Shown here: one piece after another, positions 12,198 through 25,391 of the stretch | Layout: the number at the start of each line of letters is the position of its first letter | How positions within the stretch are numbered: the stretch's first letter is position 1 | Source: Heterostelium multicystogenum | Lineage: Eukaryota; Evosea; Eumycetozoa; Acytosteliales; Acytosteliaceae | Reading direction: 5' to 3' | Assembly: GCA_003667245.1 (NCBI GenBank) | Contig: RCNN01000040.1 | Location: 62,001 to 126,000, forward strand | Length of the DNA stretch: 64,000 nt | Notes under the pieces: model-generated | The model's input: only the letters and a program-made list of their open reading frames with translations | What the model was told of the DNA's origin: nothing | Database searches by the model: none | Made by a program: the position numbers and the translations under genes

Positions 12198-14592
12198 ATG
12201 AGAAGGTCATCATTTTCTGCGATTCCCAATAAATTAAGTCCATATATTGAATCTATCAAATCAAAAAGAAGCAATAGTATTTCCTACTCCAGATTAGATC
12301 ATGATATTGACCAACTAAAAAATACTTTAGAAGATGAAGAAGAAATCGAAATTACTCCTGCCTCAGATCACAGAAACCTATTAAATAATTATAATAATAA
12401 TAATAATAATAATATTGAAAGAGATATAAAAAATAATAGAATAAATAGTCAAAGTAATATTAATAATTCATATGGAAATTTAGATGGATTTAATGCAGTT
12501 GATATCAATGGAAATATAATTGAGGAAGATGAAGAAGAAGAAGATGATATTGAATTTGAAGATGATGGCTACGAAAATAATGTTTCCAAAGAAGATATCA
12601 ACGATATTCGAATTTTTTGGGACTGGTGATTTCATATTAAAGTCAGAGAGGTCCACTCCAATCTCACTGACGAGAAGATCCACTGTTTCATTGCCAAAAT
12701 CGACCGATGGCAACTCGGCAGTGGATAGTATGCAAAAAGAAATGGAGAGACTGGCAATGACTACGGAAATCCAGCTATTGGAGGGAATAGTTGAGCCTTG
12801 TCAGCTTCTGACTGATAAACAACACGAGTTGTTGCTGAACTTTTATAGATTTATGAAACAGCATATCCCTCAGACACACAAGCGAAAACAGAACACGATA
12901 TATATCTCAAAGGACAATAAGGTCCGTCGTTATATATTTGGTGTAGAAATAACAGAGTGGATCATTCTGGCAAAGACTCCCATTGCACTGCGACGAGAAG
13001 CTCTGGTAGTTGCTGAATCTCTTCTGGTGATGCAGCTGATTATCAAAGTTAGGCGAGTACATACCCTACGACACTTTAGAAGATTGCCAACCACTCACCA
13101 AAGGCTGATATTCAAAGATGACAAGACTAGATACTTCTTCATATCCGAGGCTATCATTTCCAATAAAAAGAAATATTGTGAATTCCTGTGGAAACGATAC
13201 ACCAACTACAGATACATTCCTAATACTACTAGGTACATCAACAAGATATTCCAGTATCACGGAGAAAGAGAGGTCTATGATGAGCCAATTATAAATGAGA
13301 CTTTGGAAAAAGAGGATGAACATGAAGATTCCTCGGTTTCATCCGAAGAGAATGGAAGCAACAGTAGTAGCAAGCCCAAAAATATTGTGGACAGGTTTTT
13401 CCATTACAGTAAGAATACAAGTCGGTCTCAGAATGAGGCCAAGCCTTCGCCACTTGAGAGAAGGAGGTTAAAGACGGAACTTGGTGTGATTCATGTCGAA
13501 ACAACAGAAAAAGAGATTGTTGACGTGTCGATTGCAAGTGGATTGTCTACACAAGAATTGATACGCCACAATTACAAAGCGGTTGATCTCGATGTTTCAA
13601 CTCTCAAGTGGACTCGTTACATTCCGCTAGTAACTTTTGCCATAGCACTGGCAACTTCGGCACTGGCCATACAATGGCGAACAATGAATGGATTGTTCTC
13701 AACACCAGCTTGGCTCTATAAAATATTTGTAACTGTAGCATCCGCAGTTCTAGTGACTGCTATGGCGATTGAGGTGCTCAGCATCATCATTCATCCAGCC
13801 AAGATTATGAATGATTTCAGAAACACGATCCAGGTGACCTACTGGTGCATTATCGCCATGTCAATGTTCCAGATATCAGATATATCCATTGAATTCTCTC
13901 GGCCATTGGCAGTTGCCCTGTTTTGGATATCGTTTGTATTTCAATGTTGCGCCACTGTGCTGTTTGTCATTCAGGTCATTACATCACAGCGATTAAGGAA
14001 GCCGCTCAGGATGACACCGACTTTTATATTTAATGGAACAGGTTATATTCTGGGCGGATACACTGCCCAGGGCTTAGGATATCACCGCATGGGCTGGGCA
14101 ATATGGGGCATTGGAACAATCTACGGAATGCTTATTCAGGTGGCCATTCTGATATCGTATAAAATCTTTGGACTGCTGCCAGCTGAACATATTCCGTCGC
14201 AAACCATTTTCATCGCCTATCCTGCGGTATCATTTTCAGCTATGGTTCAAGTACACCAAGGTCTGAACTTAACAATGAGAATGATGTATGGACTGGTCTT
14301 CTTCAACATGGGTCTGGTCATATTCATATGGATACTGATGAAGCGGACCTTCACCGGTCCTCGTATACCTATATTCCATCTTGGTTGGTGGGCTTTTTGC
14401 TTTCCAATGATATCGTTTGGATCTGCAGCACTAAACTACTACAAATATACCCGATTTTTATCATGCAAGATAGTAGCCATCATGATCGTAGCGATATCCG
14501 ATGTCCTATATGTGATGGTAGCATCTCTCACCCTCTACCATCTAACAAGAAGGAATCTCTTCATATCCTCAAGATACACACTACCCGTCTAA
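12198..14592 (+). CDS. DEP domain fused to a TDT/SLAC1-type anion channel
   Basis: About 797 residues after mending one extra T in the T6 run at 12613-12618. The N-terminal ~170 residues are Asn/acidic low complexity. Next, near residues 225-300, comes a DEP-like domain: a G.E...W core, a segment RREAL.VAESLL, and a closing F.DDKTRYFF. A linker leads to about ten hydrophobic helices (residues ~440-790) typical of the TDT family (TehA, Mae1, plant SLAC1), including PTFIFNGTGYILGG and a PSQTIFIAYPAVSF segment. TDT proteins carry small anions such as chloride, nitrate, sulfite or malate; the specificity here cannot be read. The DEP domain suggests membrane or G-protein-linked regulation (inference). 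The start ATG at 12198 is the first in frame. Confidence 0.75.
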
Positions 14593-14900
14593 GTGTAACC
14601 ATAAATAAACAACAAGTACATTCATTATTATTACCCAATAAACAATACTATCTATCTGTCTATCTATCTATAGGTACCTTTCCAACTCCCTTGAGTGACC
14701 TTATCTTGACCCAGGGCACCCGTATCTCCACTTTTAAAAAAATTTCAAAATTTTTATTAATTTCTTGTGGGTGGTGCACTTTAATAACTTCAAATAACCT
14801 GTTGCAAACAAATTTGTGTTGATATATCTACCTACGAATATTAATATTACTAGAACTACAGTCAAGTGTAGCCATAGATAGATAGAAGTTACACAGCACA
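14593..14900. other. Intergenic, VPS53 promoter, with TATC repeat
   Basis: Short spacer upstream of VPS53. It contains a TATC/TGTC microsatellite at about 14648-14671. An open frame running through it from the end of the channel gene is a shadow of that gene extended into spacer. Confidence 0.5.
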
Positions 14901-17664
14901 ATGGATAAGCAAAACAACTTGACTTTGGATGGCAGTGTCACTTGGAGTAATGACATGTTTAGTCAAGAGTTACAGGCTGCCATCAATGATATCATTCCTA
15001 GTCAAGACCCAATCGACAGATATGACTTTAATCCTGTAAAATATATAAATGATAACTTTACAAATGGTATCTATAGAGAATATCTTGATGTAATAATGAT
15101 ATCTTTAAACTGATTAAATATCTATTATTATTATTATGATTAGAACAATCACTTGTACACATCGATGCACATATGAATAAACTAAGACTAAAGATACACA
15201 AGATAGATGAGGAGATTGTTCAGGAAGTTAGAATGCAAAGCAGCACTGGTAGCAAAGGAAAGGAAGATCTTGAAAATGCAAAGAGATCAATCAATGAATT
15301 GCTTACAAAGATTGCCGATATCAAGACAAAAGCTATCAAATCAGAACAGATGGTCACTGAGATCTGCAAGGATATCAAATCATTGGACTTTGCAAAGAAG
15401 AATCTGACATCGGCCATCACAACACTCAAGAGACTACACATGATGGGTTTGTAACTAGCTCTCGAATACTTAACTACTTTGAAACTAACAGTATAGGTTA
15501 TAGTTATGGCTGTTGAGCAACTCAATGAAATGGTCGAAACAAAACAATACGCAAGTGTAGCAAGATTGTTGGAAGCCACTGCTGAATTTTCTCAAGGATT
15601 CAAGGACTATCGTGATTCACCAAAGATTGCTCAACTCAATCGTGAACTAGACAGAATCAGATCAAGTGTCAAAGAAAAGATTTATGAAGATTTCCAAAGG
15701 TTCGTATCCTTATTTGCTTATGTCGAGCTTCAATATTAATCCTCATATTTGTTTATAATTTTTAGTTATGTTCCAAGCAAACAGGTTGTTGGAGAAAACA
15801 AATGGGCAAGTGCTTGTTTGGTTATCGATGCACTTGGTGGTGAGATTAAGAAGGATTTCATGAGATGGCTTTGCGATATTCATTTGAGTGCATACAAACG
15901 TGCATTTGCTTCAAACGAGCACAATCAACTTAATGGTATCAAACGTAGATACAAATGGCTGGAAATGGAACTTAAAACATTCCAAGACGAATATGCTGGT
16001 ATTTTCCCACCAGAATGGAAGATGGAAGAGTACATTGCGTACGAATTCTGTTGTATTACCAAGTATGTAGTATTATTTCTTTGATAAAATGCCACTGGTC
16101 CTCTAACTATTGTTGTATAGGTTGGCAGTTCAGGATATTTTGATGAAAACTAAACACGAATTGGATATTAGTGTATTGTTGTATTCATTGAATAAGACCT
16201 TGGAGTTTGAGAAGAGAATCAGTGCATTTGTACAGTCATTGGGTAGCAGACTTTCTGCTAATGCATCACCTATTCAGGAACCACAGGACGTAGAGCTTAC
16301 TCTTGATGATGAGCCTAATGAAGAGAGATCCGGTGATAACTCTGTAGCAGCCATCAACAGACGTTGGACTGAAAGACAACAGAGATTGAACCAAACAGAT
16401 TCTCCCAAACCAGCAACATCTCCAAAACCAGCACAAGTGGACAAGAGCTATGAGCGATTCAAGGGAATCATTTCATCTAGCTTCGACCCATACATGGATC
16501 TCTACATTCAAGAGGAAGACAAGAAGATGGACGAATCACTTACCAAATTTATCAGCGAAGAGAAATGGGCAATCGATGAAGATGCACCAACCAACAAGAT
16601 ACTTGTCAGTGGTTCAGATCTAATTCAATACTTTAGAAAAGCAATGGAGAGATGTTCAATGCTCAGCAGAGGTGAACCATTTTGCTCACTCTATGGTCTA
16701 TTTAAGAAGTATCTCATTAAATATGCCTCTATATTATCATCAAAGATCTCCATGTAAGTTATTCATTCAACTGTACACTAATCTATTTTAATTTACTAAT
16801 ACTCTTGATTTTAGTGATGTTGGCAGACAACATGAGGCTCAAGAGGATGTTGTTATTTGTTTGATTATCAACACAGCAGAATACTTTAGCAAGACCATTC
16901 CACAGATTTCAGATAAATTCAAGAAGATGATTAGCGACAGATACAAGGAGATGATTGATTTCAAGATTGAGCAAAATGAATACTCTGGTGTAATTGGAAA
17001 GGGTGTGAAATCTCTTGTATACGGTATTGAAGCCAAACTCGAACCACATTTGCTCATGATGACAAAATTAGATTGGGGTGACAAAGATGTAAAAATCAGT
17101 GACCACTCACCTTATGTAGAATCCATCAACACAATCATCAATGAAAGCGCCAAATTAGAAGCAGATTTATTATCAACCAATCATTATAAATATTTCTGTG
17201 ATTTGTTTGCAGCGTAAGTATTGAAATTGACAACCTTTAAATTTAAATATTAATATTCAATTTCATGTATAGTTCATTTATTTTAAGAATTACACAAAAT
17301 ATCTATAAATGTCACCGTATTTCTGATACTGGTGCACATGCTTTGCTTCTGGATATCTCTACAATCAAGAAATGTTTACTCGATTTGCCAACAAAGATTC
17401 CAGATGGGAAGCAGCAATCGTTTTACAAAGTTTGTCAATACAGAGTTTGGAAAAGCAGAAGCTATTCTCAAGGTTATTGGATCCGATGAAAAATCAATTG
17501 TCGAAACCTACAACAGTTTCAGTGATAGATTCGGTGGTTCAGACGCTGATTTCCACAAGATTCTGGATTTGAAAGGAGTCAAGGTTGGAGATAAAACTGA
17601 ATTGGTCGAGAAATACTTTAATAGAATTGGTAATACTGTATCAAATTTCTTAAAGAAACAATAA
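14901..17664 (+). CDS. vps53: VPS53, GARP/EARP tethering complex subunit
   Basis: Seven exons (14901-15066, 15144-15446, 15504-15699, 15766-16062, 16121-16753, 16815-17213, 17273-17664), all GT..AG and in phase, giving about 794 residues, normal for the family. The N-terminal coiled coil is highly characteristic: KLRLKI.KIDEEI..EVR, then KSEQMV.EICKDIKSLDFAKKNLT.AITTLKRLHM. The last exon has one frame break near 17405-17411 (GGGAA), after which the family C-terminus continues (EAILKVIGSDE, KILDLKGVK). VPS53 with VPS51, VPS52 and VPS54 (or syndetin) tethers endosome-derived vesicles at the trans-Golgi or recycling endosomes. Convergent with MCM3, 87 nt between stops. Confidence 0.95.
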
Positions 17665-17751
17665 TAATTATACTATTAAAAACAAAATTTGGTAACAATA
17701 CAAATAAAAACATATTAAAAATAAATGTTTTATTATTAATGTATTTAAATT

Positions 17752-20482
<2,731 letters not shown>

Positions 20483-21024
20483 TCTCTATGTTATATATAT
20501 TATTATAATATTACTGTAAATTGATTTGTGATGTAAATTTGAATCTGACTATGATTAATAGTCTGTGAGATACAGAAGATGAGTATGTTGCTTATCTTTC
20601 TAGTTTTGTTGATCTAACTAATCACCTGTCTGACTTGCAACCACCATCATATTAGATGGCATTTAAATTTTTCCCTCCAAAATTTGAATTCATTTATTTG
20701 AATATTTTTGAAATTATTTCAAAAGTTTTTATTAGATTCACAGGTATTAAGACATCACAAAATGAAGACATGTGATAGCTATCAAACCTCTGAGTCATAT
20801 GACTCCTTTGACTATGGATTTGATGGATAAGAATACTGACTGGGTCCAATTACCTAGTTGGAGTTGGTTGGCTAAGAAACAAATATAGGATCTAAACAAA
20901 TACAAATACTAAATAAAATTAAAAATCACTTTTTTTAACAAGTTTTTGTTTTTTTGTGACAACCAATGATAGGTCAAGAATAATGGAGAAGATCTCATTT
21001 AATTAATATATTTTAGTACGCGAG
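20483..21024. promoter_or_regulatory. Divergent promoter of MCM3 and TMEM42-like gene, with palindromes
   Basis: Shared upstream region of two divergent genes. It contains a perfect 14-nt palindrome GAGTCATATGACTC at 20792-20805, which includes an AP-1/GCN4-like TGAGTCA, and a 10-nt palindrome GATAGCTATC at 20774-20783, eighteen bases away. Such dyads are typical dimeric transcription-factor sites. No factor can be named from sequence alone. Confidence 0.4.
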
Positions 21025-21678
21025 ATGAGTTCTACTGCTAAATCTAATAAAAGACCTGCATCAGCTGCAGCATCTTCATCATCATCATTATCCAAAAATA
21101 AAAGATATGCCTTTGTGCTTGCTATGATTGGTGGTATCTTCGCATCACTAAGTGGTGTATTCGGAAAGATCGTGGTTGATAGTAAGTTCCTATCAACTTT
21201 TATATCTCAAGATAAAGTAATGAATCGGTCCATCATTCAAAACTATATGGTGCTATTGATATTGAAAGTAACATGTTGTTAATGAATCTTATATATAAAT
21301 TGTTTCTAGATTGACTATGCAATTAGAGCTATAAGCATTGGTGGCATTTCTTTATGTACCACAATGCAGTGGAGATACTCTGCAAAGAGTATGGATTTGT
21401 CATCCTCACTCTCATCCACTGTTATTACAAACTGCTTCAAACTTTTTCTTTACAGTATGTATTGTAAATTAATAATACTATGAATGAATACAAAGTTTCA
21501 CCATGTTAATTAATTATACAAATCATAGGCTTTCTTTGGCTGGCTATTCTTTCATGATAGCCTGTCGACTCGATGGTGGGTTGGTGCCACTTTGATTATG
21601 ATTGGCTTGTACTTTATGAATGCAGACGCTAACGAATCAGAAGAGTTACAAAAAAAGACTCAAAAGAAAAATAAATAA
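21025..21678 (+). CDS. tmem42: TMEM42-like small multi-helix membrane protein
   Basis: Three exons (21025-21267, 21310-21454, 21529-21678), about 179 residues. After a Ser/Ala/Lys-rich cytosolic start come hydrophobic helices with the EamA/DMT-like features of TMEM42: GGIFASLSGVFGKIV, then MQWRYSAKSMDLSSSLSSTVITN, and WLFFHDSLSTRWWVGATLIMIGLYF, ending in a Lys-rich tail. One extra T in the T5 run at 21443-21447 breaks exon 2; mending it gives exact in-phase splicing (LFFT then AFFGW). TMEM42 belongs to the drug/metabolite transporter fold; its substrate is not known. Convergent with the next gene, about 105 nt apart. Confidence 0.75.
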
Positions 21679-21783
21679 ACATAGTTATATTATATACATT
21701 ATATTTTTATTTTAATATACAGAGATTTGTTCGCAAAATTGATTACAGCTTGTCACTTGAGGCTATGACTCTCCAATTTTAGA

Positions 21784-22140
21784 TTAATATTCCAATCCAG
21801 AATTTCTAGCACCTCTTCTTCCAAATAAAGGTTTGTTGAGGTAAATTGGAATGTTTCCAGCGCCATCCGATTCAACGCCTTTAGAGAATGGATCGGTGGT
21901 TATCTTTACTAAGGAATCGTATGGGAAATAATTGTGGCTGTCGTTTTGGTTGTTATTTTCTTCATTTAATTTTGAGAGCATCTCTTGTTGTTGTTGCAGT
22001 TGTTGACTTTTGTTAGCATCAATATTTTGATAGTATCTTCTTCCGCCACTGCTGCTTCCCGAAGCATTATCACCTACGACACCATTATTGAGAGCACTAC
22101 CAACACCATTTCTATAACTCTGTGGAGGATATTGAATCAT
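21784..22140 (-). CDS. Unknown 118-residue protein
   Basis: Not recognised. A single-exon frame of 118 residues from an ATG at 22140, Asn/Gln/Gly/Ser-rich in the first two thirds (a QQLQQQQ stretch suggests a short coiled coil or disordered region), with a more complex C-terminus (YDSLVKITTDPFSKG, then IPIYLNKPLFGRRGARNSG). There is no signal peptide or membrane segment. G+C content is clearly above the flanking spacer and the length without stops in AT-rich DNA favours a real gene. Tail to tail with the TMEM42-like gene. Confidence 0.5.
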   Translation of the reverse strand: MIQYPPQSYRNGVGSALNNGVVGDNASGSSSGGRRYYQNIDANKSQQLQQQQEMLSKLNEENNNQNDSHNYFPYDSLVKITTDPFSKGVESDGAGNIPIYLNKPLFGRRGARNSGLEY

Positions 22141-22621
22141 CTTTGAACTTGAATTTGAATTTGAACTTGTATTTGATTTAATATTTATTTGTTTACTCTA
22201 TTATGAGCTAATATTATATAAATCTAATATTGGTTTTGTTGGGTATTGTTGAAATTTATTGAAATTAATTATGATTTAAACGTTTAATTAAATAATAGTA
22301 ATATACTATTAATATTATTTAAATTTAATATCAAAAATACTTTTAACACCACCTAAATTTTTATTTGATTTGATATAAATCTTATAAGAAAGCAATTGTT
22401 AAAATAAATTAGAGGTGTGTATTAAAACAGACAAAATACACACAATTAAATTCATAGTATTTAATTTAGACAACACCTGGTTTTGATAGGATCGCAATTG
22501 TTGTTGTGTGGGGGAGGGGGTATCTTATTGGATTGAGGTGTGTGTGTTTAAAATTTATTTTTTCGATATGTATGTATCCACTGCAATATGAGATAATGAA
22601 TGTTAGTTGCAACTGACCAGT
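22141..22621. other. Intergenic AT-rich spacer
   Basis: Promoter of the 118-residue gene on one side and 3' flank of the DUF971 gene on the other. It includes a short G-rich patch (GTGGGGGAGGGGG) at about 22507-22520. No gene seen. Confidence 0.5.
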
Positions 22622-23257
22622 TCACAGTTGTTTAGCAGCTGCAGCAGCACTTCTTGGTGGGTCTCTTGATTTGTTCAATCGTTTCAAATTCTTTAAATAG
22701 TTTTTCATTGTAGAGTATTTGTAGGCACCAAGCTTATACAGTGTATCCCAGCTATAGATACCTGTTTCATGCAAATCATCAAAAATAAGTCGGACAGCAT
22801 AGTTTCCAACCATCTCTATCCCTTTACATGTACAATACACAAGCAAATGAATTAATTCCAACGATCTATAATCTTTGAATCAAATTTTATAAATACCAAT
22901 GATTCTAACATATCTTCTACCACTGACAATCTTTTCAAAACGAATGAATTCATTAGAATAGACATAAATATCAATATGACAATGTAACAGATCAATTCAA
23001 ATGATAATAATGGTATTACTTTTTTTTTGTGACGGATGATGACCTTGAACTTCGGCAGAGGGACTCTCAACACGTAGATACTCTGATGGTAAAGAATATG
23101 ACTTTCCATTATCAAATACTACATCTAGTCGTTTACCCTTCTCTTTCAGCTTTATGTCTACAGCATTTATTATGATATTAGTATTACTTTTGATGTTGTT
23201 TATGTTGTTATTATTTATAATGCTATTGTTTAATATCCTTAAACTATATCTTAGCAT
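22622..23257 (-). CDS. DUF971 (GBBH-like N-terminal domain) protein
   Basis: About 156 residues from three exons: 23257-23020, a 34-nt micro-exon 22930-22897, and 22821-22622. The micro-exon supplies IVSGRRYVRII, which is exactly the stretch missing between PSAEVQGHHPSQKK and GIEMVGNYAVRLIFDD. The match to DUF971 is then complete (LPSEYLRVESPSAEVQGH, VGNYAV, FDD.H.TGIYSWDTLY.LG). The A9 run at the end of exon 1 (23020-23028) must be one base shorter for phase. DUF971 occurs alone in bacteria and as the N-terminal domain of gamma-butyrobetaine hydroxylases, where it binds zinc. The Arg/Asn-rich, acid-free N-terminus could be a mitochondrial presequence (inference). Function unknown. Confidence 0.8.
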
Positions 23258-23770
23258 TGTCTATTCAGTAATTAATAAATATGATAAAATGTAGATGATA
23301 ATATATCTATAATTGTTATTGTACAAGCAATATCAAGATCTCTATTCTGTTAAATTATCACTGAGTGTCAATTTATCCTGGGTAATTTTTTAAAATTATG
23401 ACCAATTTAGTCATAATTTCATTAACAATTAAAACGAAGTGAATTGACACTTTCCAACCAGAAGTGTTTAATTCCAAATAAACAATTAGTATTTTAAAAC
23501 TAACAACAAACCAACAACACAACACTTCACCATCATCTGGAGTACATTGCAAAGCTAAACTTAAACAAACCTCTTAGATAAAATTAAAATTTGTATTATT
23601 ATTATTATCATCGACTATTGTTTTATATTTGCATTTATCTGTATATATATTTATGATATAAATAAATAGAACTTATTCTTAGACTTAATAGAATAATATA
23701 TAAAAATTAAAGACAATGGGTATAAATTTAACAAAGTCTAATATACATATTCATAACATGAATTGCAAAG
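23258..23770. other. Intergenic, divergent promoter region
   Basis: Between the DUF971 gene (minus) and an F-box-like gene (plus). AT-rich with an ATT repeat near 23597-23610 and a short ACAACAAACCAACAACACAACA stretch near 23500. No gene or structured element recognised. Confidence 0.5.
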
Positions 23771-25309
23771 ATGTCAATTGCAAAAATAACACACCAAGTT
23801 GAAACGTGTATTGTACCCCTTACTTTGCAAAAGAAAATCATTGAATATGTATGGAAATACCACGGTGAACATAAGATTCCCACTTTGCTTTCCATTGGAT
23901 TGGTTTGCTGGCAATGGTTTCATATGACAAGTCCACTGGTAGATATGTACTTCACCTTGTACGATGATCACTGCAAAAAGCACCATCTCACCAAATATGT
24001 CAAGCACTTGGTATCCCCCTATTGCCTGTGGAAAAACGTCTACTACATCTCGTGCGATGTATTTACAGAGAGCCAATCCAGTCGTTTCCACAGGCACTTC
24101 GATTCACTCAAAGCAAATGACAATGCAATTCGCATGCTGAGCAATGTTCAGCTCATATCGATTATTACCAATATTGATCTGCTAAATGAAATCATTGACA
24201 CTATTAATCTCATTACTTGGAAGAGTGATACTCGATTCAAAATCGCCCTTCGAAGTTGTTCAACTACAATTAGTTTACAGAAACTTGCTACACTATCGGC
24301 AAAACTACCTTACAGAATTCAATACAACTTTATGTATGGCTCAACTGTTTTCAGAAGTGAGAGACAATGGTTAATGAATCCAACTAGAAACTCACCTCAC
24401 CTTCCAAACGATATGTCAATTGAGGATCTCTGTTTGGTTTCTTTCGATAATAAGGATACTCAAGATCTTATTAATACATTCAGTGAACTTCCTTTACTCT
24501 CTAATCTTACTTCTCTGAAGCTTAGTTTTCAACCAGACGTAGATTATTCTATATTTCTTAAACTCAAATCACTCAATCAATTAGGAATATTTATTGGACC
24601 AGTTTCACAAACATCACAGACTACGAATGTAACATCACAACAATCTAATAACAGCTCTTTATTATCTATATTAGACTATATCGAACAACTACCTCCAACT
24701 GTGGATCTTACACTGTTTGTCTATAATCTTGGCGAAGAATATAGAAAGATATTGGAAACACTTAGACCAAGAAAGCTAGGGCTTAGTTTTATAAACATCA
24801 CCTTCACAGGAAAGATAATTTTTCCTTCCACTCTCGAAACCTTACTTATCAAGAGGAAGCCCAACACTTTAGAGAATTTAGAATCTGCTGTGATATCGAA
24901 TGGATGCTTCTCATTACCAGAGGGATCATCTCTTACCAATTTGAAACTCTCTGACATTTCAGCTAACATCATTGATATTGAACATATAATGTCGAATGCA
25001 CCACTCTCAGTTCTTAGCCTTACAAACTTTCAAATGAATTACAATCGACTCTTAAGCTTATCCTCACTTCAAAGCTTAACCATTGTAGACTCTAACTTAA
25101 CAGCACCACTACGCCAATTCCTTACTGATATTGAAGACAACACAAACGCTCCACTCTTGGAGTATGTAATTATTAAAATCACTGATAACAATAGCAACAA
25201 CGGCAGCAGCAGCAAACGGTTAACATTCCCTAAGACCCACAATCGATTCAAACTTAATGAATACACCAATCCTGAAGGCAATCGTGTGCTTGAGATGATT
25301 AATAAATAA
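23771..25309 (+). CDS. F-box-like / leucine-rich-repeat-like protein
   Basis: A 512-residue single-exon protein. Residues about 15-60 look like a degenerate F-box (VPLTLQKKIIEYV, then LLSIGLVCWQWFHMTSP). The middle and end hold leucine-rich segments spaced like LRRs (LSNLTSLKLSF, LKLSDISANI, APLSVLSLTNFQMN, LSSLQSLTIVDSNL). By family it would be a substrate adaptor for SCF-type ubiquitin ligases, but Skp1 contact residues cannot be judged. The start ATG at 23771 is chosen because the frame is clean from there; an upstream ATG at 23759 is in another frame. Convergent with the SLC26 gene, about 82 nt between stops. Confidence 0.65.
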   Translation: MSIAKITHQVETCIVPLTLQKKIIEYVWKYHGEHKIPTLLSIGLVCWQWFHMTSPLVDMYFTLYDDHCKKHHLTKYVKHLVSPYCLWKNVYYISCDVFTESQSSRFHRHFDSLKANDNAIRMLSNVQLISIITNIDLLNEIIDTINLITWKSDTRFKIALRSCSTTISLQKLATLSAKLPYRIQYNFMYGSTVFRSERQWLMNPTRNSPHLPNDMSIEDLCLVSFDNKDTQDLINTFSELPLLSNLTSLKLSFQPDVDYSIFLKLKSLNQLGIFIGPVSQTSQTTNVTSQQSNNSSLLSILDYIEQLPPTVDLTLFVYNLGEEYRKILETLRPRKLGLSFINITFTGKIIFPSTLETLLIKRKPNTLENLESAVISNGCFSLPEGSSLTNLKLSDISANIIDIEHIMSNAPLSVLSLTNFQMNYNRLLSLSSLQSLTIVDSNLTAPLRQFLTDIEDNTNAPLLEYVIIKITDNNSNNGSSSKRLTFPKTHNRFKLNEYTNPEGNRVLEMINK

Positions 25310-25391
25310 TCAAACTCTATTTATAAAATTCACAACAAGAACTTTTATTCATTTAATGATATATTAAAAGAAATATGATATTATATATAAG

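Noticed and set aside
14328..14822. A 164-codon open frame overlapping the end of the channel gene and the spacer
   Set aside because: It starts inside the anion-channel coding region in another frame and continues into a TATC repeat; no family resemblance.
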